Both the position numbers and the translations under genes were made by a program. Under the pieces are notes generated by a model. The model was not told the origin of the DNA. It saw only the letters and a program-made list of their open reading frames with translations, and made no database searches. 24,125 nt of DNA from Mnemiopsis leidyi (lineage: Eukaryota > Ctenophora > Tentaculata > Lobata > Bolinopsidae). The stretch lies in NCBI GenBank assembly GCA_000226015.1, contig JH154184.1:914583-938707 (forward strand). The letters are read 5' to 3'. Positions 8,850 through 21,972 of the stretch are shown here, in pieces (the first letter of the stretch is position 1; the number at the start of each line of letters is the position of its first letter).

Positions 8850-11800
8850 TTTCGGCGGTCATCTCATAGTCGCAAGTACAACAGAGCGACAGTTCAATTA
8901 TTACTTGAGTACTTATCAATAAAAATGTACTTTTTGGCAATAATGTTATAAAAGATTTATTGTAAATTTAACGCTATCTAGTTGACAGAAAGAAATAAGG
9001 AACGAACCGTCTATTTTAAGTATCTAGCTCACAAAGTCACAATTTATGTGCTGGAAAACACTTAAACGCGCTAAAATCAGACAATTCACAGAGACACACT
9101 TACATTCGACTGATTGGAATTAAACCCACACGGTATAGTGTTTTAAAACAATTGACATACTTTTCAACAGCCAAGACGAATACTGTTTGTTTCAGCATTC
9201 AGAAAGGCAGAAATCCGAAATGTTCGTGACCAAGTCAGGGATCCTCCGCCAAATGAATCCAGGACAAATGATCGGTAATTCAAGACTACATCGGGAATGA
9301 TATTTTACAAAACGGACTTCTATACGTTAACTTCAATAAACAGTCGTACCTAAATGAACGTTTGAACCCTGAGGGCACATTGGTCTCACGGTTAATGGCT
9401 TTCCGCTCCCAAGCAAAGCATGTTGCTGTCAGTTTTAACAGTCATTTAGGCGTCGTTAACGGACGCGGACCATTATTTTTCTTTGAAAATATCTGATAAC
9501 ATATTCACGGGCAGTTTTGGAATGTTTCCAGATTTCATCTTGATTTCTTTGTAACATCAGTTACTGTTAAAAAGAAAGGCTAGACAATGATCAAGAGGCT
9601 TCGTAACCACGTTTGTACAGGCTCAAATAAAATAGAACCGTAAAAAGTGGAACAAACAAAGAATAAGAGTAATTCAATCGGAATAGAGAATAAATATATT
9701 ACATAACCACGTTAAAGGTACTGTTAGCAGTTTCGTTTGCTAAGACATAATTGTACAAACTGGAAGTAAGCCTGCGCAAGAAAATTAATTTCGAGGAACT
9801 TTGTGGAACTCGCAGTTACTGCGTCCAACAAAGCCGACAGGCAAACAGCTCTGAACGGCAGGATTAAAGATCCAACCAGACATACGAGGGACAATGCGGT
9901 ATAGATTTTACAATAGAACGCATCTCACAATTTTTATAATCGAACCTAAAATCTAGGATGAACGGTAAGATCATGACAAGATCATGGCTGACAAAGGTCC
10001 GAATAAATCTAAATCAACGAAACTTGATCCATCAATTTGGTGATTAAGTAATACGATCCTAACTTGACTAATTCTATAATTCTCTATGTGAAATTAAGAC
10101 AAAGAGAGTAAATAAAAGATACGTAAGGGAACGCAAGTTCGTTTAACTTAAACAATGACCAAATTAACCGCAATTTAAAGCAAATGATGATAGGCTGAGT
10201 TCGAAATGACGAAGATTAAACGTCGTGAAGGCTCACTATAAACAAATTTGTTTTTAATTGTCATTACATGGCACAACAATTAACTGATTGTCACATGCTT
10301 AACGATGATCCCAGATCTGCCACTTTCATGTTCGGCCATATCGATTGATCTGACGATAATCTTGAGAATGACATGCATCTGGCTGGCTGACCTGACCAGA
10401 AAAATAATTTTCTGTCGATCGTGATTTAAAGCGATAGTAATGATCATGAATTTTATGTCCGTATGATTAAAGTACATTTCCCAAATCTCGAAATATTTGA
10501 CAAACAAAACAATTTCACAGATCGCATCTACAGGCCAAAAGTAGATCGAAATGCCACGACAAACAGCTGAATAACGAAAAATAAATCCGACACCGCGAGA
10601 AATGAACGGTATCGACCAGAACCGAGTAACCCGTCTCAGAGGGAAGCCACACAAATATACTTTCAACACTTCATCTAATGTGCCCGGCAAGTTTAAAATA
10701 GATAATTGGCATTTAAAATTAAATTTCAACTCGACTGGATGTACTGGTACTCTGAAACGAGCAGATGTAGAAAAAATGAAAGTAAGACAGACTCAAAGAA
10801 ACCGCTACGAGCAGGTGAAAGAAAGGAACTTTTCTCGGGAACTTTGAGGAGAGTGACGAACATGCGGGATGAGTAGTTGGCGGGTCTTCTGTAGCTTGTC
10901 AGAGAGGATGATCGACCTCATTATCGCCTGAGGTCCAGTACGAGGTGATGTCACGTGGTGTTATCATGTGGGCAGTTAAGATAGTGCGATAGTGGAGCAC
11001 GTGGTCTGACGAATAGCCGCGTGATCCGAACCTTTGTCACGTATCCGCTGTATGGCACGCGAGTTTGGAGAATTTAATATTAGCTCATTGTACTTCTTCA
11101 AAGAGATTACTTTTATACAACTTCCCTCTCGAACATGTCGAGGAAGAAGAAAAAGATAATTATGTGAAATTAAGGAAGAGAAATTTTTGATAAATCCTAT
11201 GAGCAGGCAGAGCTCTCGATCTCATGACAAGGCCTAAAAGTGGGATTCAAAAGTGACCATTAGCACCTCGGCGTCCAGCAGTACATAGAGAAGGAGTCCT
11301 GCTTAAATTGAACAACAAAAGTAAAGCTGACACAAAGCTAAGGTCTAGCCAATCTCGTGAATTATCCCATAACAAGCAAGATTGTCCGTCTACTCCGAGT
11401 TAGTGACAGATTGATTCTCTCAAAATGATGCTAAAATCTAAGTATCAGAGAGGTGAGAATTGCTTGTCTTCAAGAAAGAGACTGATTTGAAGTTAAACAG
11501 CCCAAACAATCACTGACATATGATCAATGACAATTTCAAGAGAGCGGAATGACTTGCACTAATGACCAGATCGATGCTACAAGGCCAACGTTACGACAGC
11601 GAAGAAAGCACCGGAAAATCCCCCTACTCCTGTCGCACAGGATTGTTGTAGTGGTTGGTAGCGTGAGTGCGGCATACATCACACACACTCACACACTCAC
11701 ACATGCATTTAGTGTACTTTATAGCAGGCATGACAGCACCTACTTCCCTGACGTTGGTAGAGAAAAGTTAAACATAAACACCTCCCTTTAACGTTGCTCG

Positions 11801-12706
11801 GGAAGAAAAACCTGGGTATCGTTATAAATGTTGGACAAGCGAACAAGGGGCAGATTGCGGTCGGCGAACGAGCCTTGTAAATCGGTAAATTACAATTAGT
11901 GGTGTAAAGCTGATTGTAGGCTCTGAGATTTCAGAGTATAGTACTGCTGACTGGGCTGCAGAAAAACAAGAAGTTGGTCTAGATGGTGCATACTTGGTCT
12001 AAACACAGATTACAGATACCTGGAAATGGTCTACAGGGCGAACAGAATTTAGGTTTCGTATACAGGAGATACGGGCAAGTTTAAGTCAGATAAGAGGCTT
12101 TCAAAAAAACTTGGTATTTTTAAAACCCCGCAATCTCAAATCAGCTAAAACCCATCACACAAAGCAGCGACCTTGTAACCCGATTGACTGTGTACCCATA
12201 TCTCAAACTTCAGGACAAAACTCAAAACCAGAAGATCTTTTTATTCTGGCAACAAACAACAGCTTTAGACAGGAGTGTGACTTCAACAGAAATGACAAAT
12301 CGAAGGACTGGTATAACTTCAAAAGACGATAAACTGATTGTGATGGGAGTAGATCCGTGAATACCAAGGTCTACTGATACGATTACGAAGGGAGCTGACA
12401 AATCAGTTGTTGTCCTATTTATATATCGGTCCGAGAGATTTGCGGAATTTATCGCTTCTTTAAATCTGCAATTTTAATATTACAACGGTAACGAAATATT
12501 GAAATTATTTCTGGGCAGTGCAGAATATCGTGATACGATTAAATACCGACAATGTGTATGAAGGAATGCATAGGATTTCGGGTTCAGTAGGAAGAAAATA
12601 AGAAATTCAACGTTGGTTTGACGAAATAATAACTTACAGCGTAGCGGCTATTAACAAACAGAAATGATTAAAGAGGATTTAACGTCAAGCAAGAATAGCT
12701 ACACGC

Positions 12707-12708
<2 letters not shown>
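8850..12708. other. Intergenic stretch without recognised gene
   Basis: It includes the longest open frame of the window (10280-10729, minus, 149 codons), which resembles nothing I recognise. A CACGTG pair lies at 10952 and 10998. CA-rich low-complexity DNA occurs near 11680-11705. Confidence 0.65.
10945..11045. promoter_or_regulatory. E-box pair (CACGTG)
   Basis: GTCACGTGG at 10950-10958 and GCACGTGG at 10997-11004, followed by GTCACGTATCC near 11037. These are bHLH-zip type sites. The stretch is more GC-rich than its surroundings. Confidence 0.35.
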
Positions 12709-12972
<264 letters not shown>

Positions 12973-15052
12973 ACAGCCTTAATTAATCAATCTCAGTATG
13001 ACGAAGTATATCGGAGCATGGCACATCTGTTAAACAGAGAAGGCTGTGTGAGTGTACAGGTTTGACACTGACATTACACAAACTGACAAAATGAAGGTCC
13101 AGGGATAATGACACAGAACAGGACATTAAGTGTAGTTATCAGTAATTATATTCCGGGTACAACCCACTACCAGCTTTAATACAGGCACTGTACCCGGACA
13201 TGGGACAGTATTGAACACAAGGTCACCAGATTATCAGGATTATCAGGATTATCACCCATGCCATTTAGGTTGTTGATGATTATGTGGGAAATTACGTCAA
13301 TCTTAGTCCATCAATTTAAATGAAAATCAATAACCCTAATGGCCATTGCTTGAATATCTTTAACTTAGTAAGACAGTTTCCAGTTAAGGTTTGTAGCGGA
13401 CAACACAGAATACAAATACTTCAACAGACTGGCACGAGTGTGGATAAGCAGGTAGATTCACCATGCTATGCATGTCGCACCCATCACGGTAAATACTCAT
13501 TACAGCAGCATTTCGTAGTACTGCATTGCACAGTTCTTCATCTAACCGTCACAGACAATTTATTGAGCATTCGGCTGGCATGTGTAGACACTGGACATGA
13601 TTTAGGTTCATTCTTGTTCTTTAGTAGAACGTTCACAAAGCAGAAAGCTCATGATGCATTCTGATGAACAGTTAAACAAATATGAAAGAGGAAAACTAAC
13701 TGCCGTTTACCGAGGGAAACAAGCATACGAAATACAAATCGAGCAGAGCAAAATGACCGCGAGGAATTATCAAGATTTCAGAACGGCCTGTAAAATCTAA
13801 CTGCTCCAAATGAAGATCGGTCAACGCACTTCGCCACATTACGTTTCTTTATTCCTTACAAAACAACAAGACAATTAGTTGGACAAAAATTTACCAGACA
13901 TATTTCGCATCGTTACTGGATCGTGGTAAATATTCCTCTCAACCAATATCAAGCCAAGACAAACGCCGCTGATCTAAACTGTTAAACTAAACCGAATAAA
14001 GCCAAGTTTGTTGAAGATGAAAAAGCTAATCGACAATGTCAAGCAGCTATAAGCAAGGAGCTGTCGGAATAAGCGGCTTAAGTGAAAGGTTGTCGGAAGA
14101 ATCAGAATTTCAGAATCTTGGCCATCAAACAGATTTTAGAGGGCTAGGTTTACATTGCTCAGCAGCTAACAAATACACTTTTTAATTGACACTTGACGGA
14201 AAAGATATCTAAATAACATCCAAATAACATATAGGACGGAGAAAACAGCTTCACGGACGGAATAAACTGCTACAGGAGGACAGTACGCTACACCACACCT
14301 ACTATACACAGCCTCATAGGATCTAGCGAGTGTAATATTCGTCGTGTTCGCAATTAGGAGTACACTCAACTTAACAGTTGGTAAGTACTGTGTACACTGT
14401 ACACAAGAGATGAAGTTCTTGGAAAGTGTCAAGATCATATCAACTACGTGCTTTTAAAATATCAGTCGCAAAAGTAAACGATCAAAAGAAAACAGATAAA
14501 GTGAAGGTAAAGACAGCAAGACAAAAGATATCCCAGCAGAGGAGACAATGCGACAGATGAGACAACCAGTAACAAGTTCTCTGTAATTAGTCACATGATC
14601 AATGGAGCAGACATCGCGAATTGGGGTGTTAACAATGACAAAGTCAGACCGCTCGCTCACAGCACGGCTCTTGTTAATGGAGGAGATTCTGATTACGTCT
14701 CAAGTACAGCAGATATCGCAAACTTTCGGGGTTTTGGCGCCGAACTTAACTTACGCTGATAAACAATGACAAGCAACAATTCTTCAGGGGTTTTGTTTTC
14801 GGAGATTTAGGACAAGGGCTATTAATACACAATCCAGATCGGCAGAGGCGAAGGAATGACGTGATGTCGTGTACAATGTGTAGTGAACGCAATTCTCTGC
14901 AGATGAGCTAACGGCATATTGAATCTGATTAAGCAGTGGCTTCTACAACATAAATCCGACGGTATTTGCCGCTATCTATTCAACAATAAATCTGTCAATT
15001 TCAAGAGCAAATACTTTGGAATAGCACGGCGTAAGAAAATTCATTATTGCAA
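12973..15052. other. Stretch without recognised gene
   Basis: It contains a 9-bp inverted repeat (TCCGGGTAC at 13152-13160 and GTACCCGGA at 13190-13198), the GATTATC triplet, and GTGTAC-act-GTACAC near 14390-14404. The 114-codon frame at 13320-13664 resembles no known protein. Confidence 0.65.
13229..13255. repeat. 9-bp tandem triplet gattatca(g/c)
   Basis: gattatcag, gattatcag, gattatcac in direct tandem. The units create GGATTA (Otx/Bicoid-type) and TTATC (GATA-type) motifs. Confidence 0.9.
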
Positions 15053-15061
15053 GGTTTATAT

Positions 15062-15223
15062 GGTTCCCGCACTATATAGCTAAAAAACTATTTAGCTAAA
15101 CGCACTTTATAGCCTAACCCTAACCCTAACCCTAACCCTAACCCTAACCCTAACCCTAACCCTAACCCTAACCCTAAATTAGGTTTTAGCTATATAGTGT
15201 TTTAGCTAAATGGTGCGGCTACC
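15062..15223. mobile_element. Short nonautonomous inverted-repeat transposon with telomeric core
   Basis: The 162-bp element has imperfect terminal inverted repeats of about 38 bp, beginning GGTTCCCGCAC on the left and, on the other strand, GGTAGCCGCAC on the right. Both arms contain TAGCTAAA motifs. It is flanked by a perfect 9-bp direct repeat, ggtttatat (15053-15061 and 15224-15232), which reads as a target-site duplication. The centre is a CCCTAA array. There is no coding capacity, so it is a MITE. A 9-bp duplication fits Mutator-like elements, though 8 bp (hAT-like) cannot be excluded. Confidence 0.8.
15113..15177. repeat. Interstitial telomeric repeat (CCCTAA)n
   Basis: About 11 perfect copies of the metazoan telomeric hexamer (TTAGGG on the minus strand), inside the transposon arms. 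It is therefore not a chromosome end. Confidence 0.97.
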
Positions 15224-15232
15224 GGTTTATAT

Positions 15233-17030
15233 AACATAAACCTTTGAGAAACTAAGAAATTAAGGAGGGGGATAGAAATCCCTAAATGTAGACACATGTA
15301 TTCTCCGCCATATTTTCTATTATCAATCTCACGTTTTTAATGATTTAATTTGATTAAGATTTATTGTCAACATTCCTACGTTGTCGACCTCTCCTGGCTC
15401 ATATCTCGACTTAAGTCGGAACTTTCCCAGTTTCTAGTTATCCCTTTGCCGTTGTCCGATATATCCGGGATACGATTAACGTATAATGCATACTTGGAAT
15501 ATTTGTTACAGCGAGGGGAAGAGGGACCATGAGCATGACTGATGACTAACTCGGAAATGTAAATAAACAGACAACAAACTTATCAGTCAAGTCACAAGAC
15601 AATTCTGGGGGCGAAGTAGTCATTTGTCTGTCGTGTCATGATACGTACTTCGTCAGGACGTGACCTATTTGACGTGACGTATCTGACGTATTTCTAATAG
15701 TTCCCCGAAACAGCGTGGGCTGGTTGATACTGCTGTCACAAGCAACAGTTAATAATATCTAAAATTGGATACGATTCTTATAAGTTAATTTAGATAGGAG
15801 TAGGAACAGACAGTGATGTGCATAACAGTGGCGACAAATAAATGCAGTTCGCATTACCATTGACAAACTTTAACTACAGTGACAATCGGATTTGCAATAC
15901 GGCCGTTTTCAAAAATCAACTATGCAATTCCATGCAATCTGGAAAACATCGCTTTGACTGAAACAAAGTGGATTTTATAATAGAACTTTCTACACTGGAA
16001 ACAGAAACGAGCCAACTGAGTGAATTATAGACACGCCCCCTCCGACCACAAGCCGGAGGATGTGGTGTCCAGCTAGAGTAGGGTGTAGCGAGGATACTTC
16101 CTATTAGAGGTAATCTGATATGACCTCCACGAAGGGACAGCGATATAAATACACAGCTATTATACTGGGGCTGCTCTTCCCGATTTTTATATAGCATCCT
16201 CGTTTTTGTTACGTCATCGGAATTGCTACGTAGTTGTGGATAAGTTTTTTTTATCGATTTGTTATTTGCGCCATGCTGTCATGTTCCTTGATAAATATAC
16301 GTATGATAAACATTTAACATAATCATTCTCCAATCATAGACGAAGATAAAATCCAGATCCTTTTAACTTGACTTTAGTTAGATTCTCTAATCGCAATACA
16401 ACACTTGCCCTAGAATGTAGAATGAATGATCTCGGCGGCAGCTAGGACCGGCTTATATCGATGAAAGAAAGCTAAGGTATATGTCCGCTGGAAGATAACC
16501 GTAGCAAATTGAAATAGGAGGTCAGGCGGAGGATGGTCAGCAAATAATCATCAAACTGTTGTGAAAGAGTAGACAAGAAGAAATCACGTGATAGTAAGAA
16601 ATCACGTGACATAAGACAGCCATGTGTCAGTAACCACCACAACAGCCCTACCTCTCTCACAAACAAGAGAAGTAGACACACGGCCCGCAATAATCTTAAA
16701 ATTAGAGACCTGTAGAAGTAGAACGATCTGCGAACTGTGCTGACACTTTATTATTATGACGACAATGGAGATTACGACTATGTCATTATGACAAAAACCC
16801 AAGCTTCAAGTCAAAGCTGTACCATGGTCTACAATCGCCCAGCATCCAGCAAAAACGGCGGAAGTGTGGCAAAATCCAGCAGCAGAGAACGGTATTGCCC
16901 ATGAGAGAAGATTACTTTACATCTTGGTGATTTTTGTAGTTTCGTGTTGACAGCCTTGTCGGATGAGGTTATTGTCAGTAAAATAAGCGAATATTTGGGC
17001 AAAAAGGAGGAGGGTATTTGTCAGTTAGAG
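15233..17030. other. Stretch without recognised gene
   Basis: The open frames at 15916-16197 and 16472-16802 are not recognisable proteins. It holds CGTCA/TGACG motifs at about 15650-15690 and a CACGTG doublet at 16578-16609. Confidence 0.65.
16578..16609. repeat. 14-bp doublet carrying TCACGTGA
   Basis: aagaaatcacgtga occurs at 16578-16591 and 16596-16609, with an 18-bp period. Each copy has the palindromic E-box TCACGTGA. Confidence 0.85.
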
Positions 17031-17032
17031 GA

Positions 17033-17250
17033 GATTATCACTACACAGCCGGTACATTATCATTACACGTCATCTAGAGGAAATTATCATTATTCAACTA
17101 GTAGAATGATCAACAAAACTGACAGAAACTTTGGTGTATTGATAGAGAGTTTATCGCTAGTTCTTAAGAGAGATTATCTCTAAAGAGAGATTATCTCTGA
17201 AGAGAGATTATCACTTCAGATAGATTATCACTACGGAGAGATTATCACTG
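17033..17250. repeat. GATTATC array, five units with exact 17-bp period plus outliers
   Basis: gattatc begins at 17172, 17189, 17206, 17223 and 17240, exactly 17 bp apart, in units like gagagattatc(t/a)ct. Related copies lie at 17033, 17055, 17082 and 17149. Each holds TTATC, the complement of the GATA-factor core GATAA. The 79-codon frame over its left part looks like a by-product of the repeat. Confidence 0.88.
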
Positions 17251-20200
17251 TAACAGACACGAGGAACAACTACACATGTATAATTACAGCCCGGAGAAGG
17301 AGAATGAGTCGAGTAACTAATGACGTAGCTCGAGCTGGCAGGGGACTAATGAGGATCGCATTAGGCAAATATATTATGTAAAATATGTGTACAATCATTG
17401 TGTAAATATTGTGTAAATATTGTAATTATACAAGCGGGAGCTGGGGAATGGAGATGTACACTGTGCCGCAGTGCCGTAAGACAAGCTCTGTTCTTGTTAA
17501 GCAAGTCACGTGGTTATTGCAAGGATCACATTCACTGTCATAACTGATCATGATGTAGACAACCGCACAAAACAGCCACGACTACACCAGACAGTCAAAA
17601 CAGTTAGCTATGAATAACATGGTCTATCTTTAGCAACCGATCGTAAAATTGCCAGTAGCACGATTAATAAATCGGTAGGAAATACGTAATACGTGTGTGT
17701 TGCTACGAAAAACAATTTCTTTATATCGCAGCCCTAATGTGGAGAAATTGCAACTGTTTACAGTGCAAGTTACGTAAGGTAGTTAAAAGGATGCGAACAA
17801 TGGAGGAGGAACAAAAAAGAGAAACAAAAAGAAGACAAAACACAACAGAACACACAACAAAACACACAAACATAACAACAATTATCTTCAGAGAGGGGTT
17901 TCTTTTCACGACTGGACAATTATGTACATACAGTGCAGAAAAACAAACAAAATAAAGACTAGTAGACGGAATAAATACGTGTTCGGTGTTAAAGTTTGCG
18001 GAATTAAAACAGATTTTACAGAGTGACCAATATGAAAGAGCGCACTATAGTACACTTTGTAAAAGTGTAGAACTTGACTTTGAGAACTTAAAATGACACT
18101 GAAATCGCTATACATTTGGGATAACTGATGTTGCAATGCGTTTCTAATAAACTCCAATACATCATACATACAGTGGCAACAGACAACAGTGGCAAGAATG
18201 ATAACAAATAGTATTGGAATTTTTAAACATCTCCAATATTAGATCCTAGACAATGACCAGGAAACAGCTAAAATGCTAAAAAGGTCAGCTTCTGTCAGGT
18301 TGTAAAACAGTCTATTTGAGCAACAATAGCTAGCAATGGATAAATTACATTTCTTAAACACAGCTTTGTATCGGCGAAATGTACACAATTGTAAACGGTT
18401 GCTACTTTAGGAATAACATGCCAGAGCGAAAAATTGAACGGATTTGGTTGGTCGAAAACCAATTTGACGTGTAATACAGTGATTGGATAATGATATAATT
18501 GGTTACAATCAAATCGTGAAGCGGTGCCGATAATTGGAGAAATATTTGCTCCTGTAGTTGGGCGAGTAGTGCTTCTAATGGTAATTACCACTTTGATTCA
18601 TTTTGTTGCCACTTCGGGAAAGTGCTCATTAATCGATGGAAAAGGTAGCAGCTATTGGTCAGGCACAGTTCATTTGATGAATTCACAAAAGCAATTTTTG
18701 GGATGGAATAATAATTTGAAGACATTGGTACGGCTGATTGAGGCTGGTTAGTCAATGATACGAAATTAACGTTTCTATTTCATCAAGTTATATTGACATC
18801 GCTTTAGAGCCGTTTCCATGGCAACGGAATGATTCGTCGAACAATCAATTCATCAGATTAATAATGAGCTATTTAAACAGCGAAAGATAAACAGATAAAC
18901 GGAAGACTGGTAGAGGCGTTAATTCATTGCAGCATATTGCTTACTAAACAGCAGGCATTTCATCAAAGCTAGGAAATTAATTAACGCGCAAACTAAATAG
19001 AGTTCATAAGAGCTTGAGAGAATCACGAATTATTTGTTGGTAAATTTTCTTACAGTGGGAGGGTCAAGGTTAACTGCCTAAGAGCAGACATCAAGCTGGC
19101 CTATATTTCTGCCCTATCATGGCAAGTTCTGGCTAACATTATGTGATTTATAGCGTTACTCTAACACATCAGGGGTCTGTGACTTCTCTCATACAACACC
19201 ACCAGATAGAACCGTCCCTGGTCTTGATTAATAATAACACTGGATATAGATGGAGGATAACAATTAACAATAGCACGAAGATGGCATTGTGTGTCATAAT
19301 AGTGGTTATCGTAACCGGTCACCACGATATTAAAATACTCCAACTGTCAATATCGACACACAATCAATCTTTCCCCTCCTCTGATACAGCCCCCAACAAA
19401 TTAAACATCTCATGTCTAATGGGGCAGTAGCCAGGGGCAATCGTGGGTGCGAAAAGGGGTCGGTCGACTCGCCATTAAATTGGACCGAGCTACTCATTGT
19501 GGAGCTATCACACCACTGTCAAGACAAGTCACGTGAGGGTTGCACGTGCAAATCATGAAGGTCACTAGGTCACGTGATTAAGGTTATCACTACACACGTG
19601 CAACTTTGGCAATGAAGGAGATGGAGTGGGAAGTTGGTCATTAACTAACGTGTGGTCGCTGCTTTAGTGTATTTAAGTATATTGGCGGGTCTGTCTGGGT
19701 ACCAGACGTAAACGTTAAATATCGAAGTAATATAAGCTAGCAGCAACAGACGATAAACCATTAACTACGCGCTGAATATTCATTTCTGAAAGGTGTATCC
19801 ATAGCAGCGATACCACTGATACCATTGAAGCACTACTATTCTGAATTCCGATACTACTCAGCATTCGCGTCAGACCACCCAGGAGGGAACACTAAAACTG
19901 GCGTTAAAATGTAGGAAACAAAAACAGACAATCGATACTTGGGCAAAACAGGAACTAAGTGAAAAAGTGTTGAGGAGGACATATGACACACTCGGGGTGT
20001 TTAAATCGAACATTAGATCACCAAACCCCCGGTACAGATTTGAAATTAGCTCTAAGCTCACGAGTTCAGCCACCCTGCTTCGCCCCACAACAAATATACT
20101 CACAGACAACTGGTGACTGACTCAGACTCCTGATTTTACTTAAGTTTTCTGATTAATCCAAGGTGTTTTACCACCTCGAAGCGAAAGGTTTACAAGATGT
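17251..20200. other. Stretch without recognised gene
   Basis: It contains ATTGG (reverse CCAAT) motifs at 18482, 18498, 18533 and 18654, and CCAAT at 18459. A CACGTG cluster lies at 19529-19600. The frames at 17695-17955, 18524-18751 and 19143-19430 resemble nothing I know. Confidence 0.6.
19525..19602. promoter_or_regulatory. Four CACGTG E-boxes in 72 bp
   Basis: TCACGTGA (19529-19536), TGCACGTGCA (19541-19550), TCACGTGA (19570-19577) and CACGTG (19595-19600). Such density is well above chance and suggests a bHLH-zip-bound element. Confidence 0.5.
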
Positions 20201-20214
20201 GCAAGAGTACATGC

Positions 20215-20347
20215 TTCTCATTGGTGGGATTGTCGCGTGATTGAGAGGAAGTATTGCTATTGGCTACGGATAGCGGCGGCGTGCGTTACCTTGGAAAACA
20301 CGTGGGGCGTTAAGACAGAAGATTAAGATACTCGCGACACTGGCGGT
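20215..20347 (+). promoter_or_regulatory. Promoter-like block ending in a splice donor
   Basis: Two ATTGG boxes (20220, 20259) precede a GC-rich stretch (GGCGGCGTGCG) and then GCG|GTGAGT, a near-ideal 5' splice site, with the GT at 20346-20347. This could be the promoter and noncoding first exon of a plus-strand gene whose later exons lie beyond the window. No coding sequence supports it yet. Confidence 0.25.
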
Positions 20348-20829
20348 GAGTGGATAGGGTTTAATTTGTCTTGCACATACTCGTAAGTTGTGCAAACATG
20401 TGTCTATCCAAATCATCAGACGCTCTTCGTCGCTCTTAATTTGATAATCTTTATCAGAAAAGGAGAAATTTCTGACTGAAAAGCTGGCACGAGAAAATTG
20501 TGAAAGTGGGGGATGTCAGCTCTGCTATCTTTTTGAGACTGAGAGAGAAAACTAGTTCAGGTGGTGAAGAAAGGCAGGGAAGTTTAGAGTGATTACAGGC
20601 CATAATTTGGCAAATTTAGGTTTTAAAATTTTTATTATTGACCGGCAAGAATGTAAAATTCGTAATAATTATCACGATTCAATCACAAACAAATGAATTG
20701 TGGATACAGGTTTGTGGTCATTCGAGTGTTGAATAAAAAGCCAATTATTTTGATGAAAGAGGTGATAACAAGCTTTATTTGCATCAGTGAAAAGGTAAGC
20801 CAAGCATGTAAAGAACATGCTGCAACTAG

Positions 20830-20865
20830 GGTCTGAGAGAGGCATATATTGTAGACTCTCAGACC
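20830..20865. other. 10-bp perfect inverted repeat
   Basis: GGTCTGAGAG (20830-20839) and CTCTCAGACC (20856-20865) with a 16-base spacer. Too short for a typical microRNA precursor. Confidence 0.6.
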
Positions 20866-21635
20866 GTTTTGAACTTCATTGATGTCACAAATTTTCGAAT
20901 GTTTTTAAAACACGACATTCAATTGAAGAACTTGGGACCAGCTATTTTTGTCGATTTCACTTATAAATCAAATACTGAAAACACGCCTATACAGCGTATC
21001 ACCCCATTAAAGAACAAAGAAGATAAGCCGTACATTTTGTCATAAAATATAGATAGCATTATTGTACCACTCTCCTTATAGATAGTGGTGTTTCTCACCT
21101 AAGCAAAACATTGACCTGGTGACAGATGATTTCATCAGGACACTCCGAAAATCCAGAAAGCTAAGTTTAATGGGCTGCGAATTGTAATGAAATCAACCAA
21201 TCATGACTCCGCACACCTACTTTCTGGCTAACAAAGTACGATAGATATTTGAAGAAAAATCGAGAAAGCTGTGTTTCAGGCCTGTTGTAAGTTGTAACTA
21301 AGGACAAGTGTACTAAGCACTCAACATACTAACACAGTGTAAGTGTCAGATAATGCACAATGCCAGGCTTGTGATCTTATCACTAATAGGAGCCTTAGAA
21401 ATAACACAGACACACAAACAAAGAATCCAACAAACAACAACAACTTTGAGTCGGTGGAATTGTTAAAAACGAGGATAACCTACAGCCTGTGTGCTCGAAG
21501 GTGCGATTTGTCACAGTCAGCTAAAAGTAAGGCGGCGTCATGATAGAAACTGCACTACTGTTGAGAAGTGAAGTTAAAACACCTGGTCAAATATCGCTGG
21601 AGTAGGTAAGTGAAGGTAAGGACTAAGGACCGGGG

Positions 21636-21684
21636 TATTATAGTCAATATTCGCATTATATATATTATAGTCAATATTCGCATT
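21636..21684. repeat. 22-bp direct doublet, 27-bp period
   Basis: tattatagtcaatattcg, continuing as catt, occurs at 21636-21657 and 21663-21684 without mismatch, separated by five bases of AT. Confidence 0.9.
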
Positions 21685-21972
21685 GTGACGAAGGAAATTG
21701 TCACTATATTTTGTACATCTAAAGTTGTGTCATGTAAAAGAATAGAATTAGATACCTGCACATTAAATATTGACATTAGGTACAACAGTTAAACCTTGGT
21801 CGAGAGAGATATTATCAGAACTAAGCTAAGAGTTCGGCTTGTCCTCGTGTAATACAAGGGAATCAGCAAATTCACAGTTAAATATTGATGTTTGTTGATG
21901 TTAATTATGAGGCATGTCGAAACATGAAGAAAAACAAGATGTAATAGTTGATGGAAACAGAAAACAGAGATA

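Noticed and set aside
10280-10729. Longest open frame (149 codons, minus strand)
   Set aside because: No recognisable domain, no splice context, and a composition typical of chance frames in AT-rich DNA. It remains possible but is unsupported.
13320-13664. 114-codon plus-strand frame
   Set aside because: No recognisable domain, signal peptide or splice support.
15113-15177. Telomere or chromosome end
   Set aside because: The array is only about 65 bp, lies inside an inverted-repeat element with target duplications, and has ordinary sequence on both sides.
17172-17250. CRISPR array
   Set aside because: The 17-bp unit has no room for spacers, and the sequence is eukaryotic. It is a short tandem repeat.
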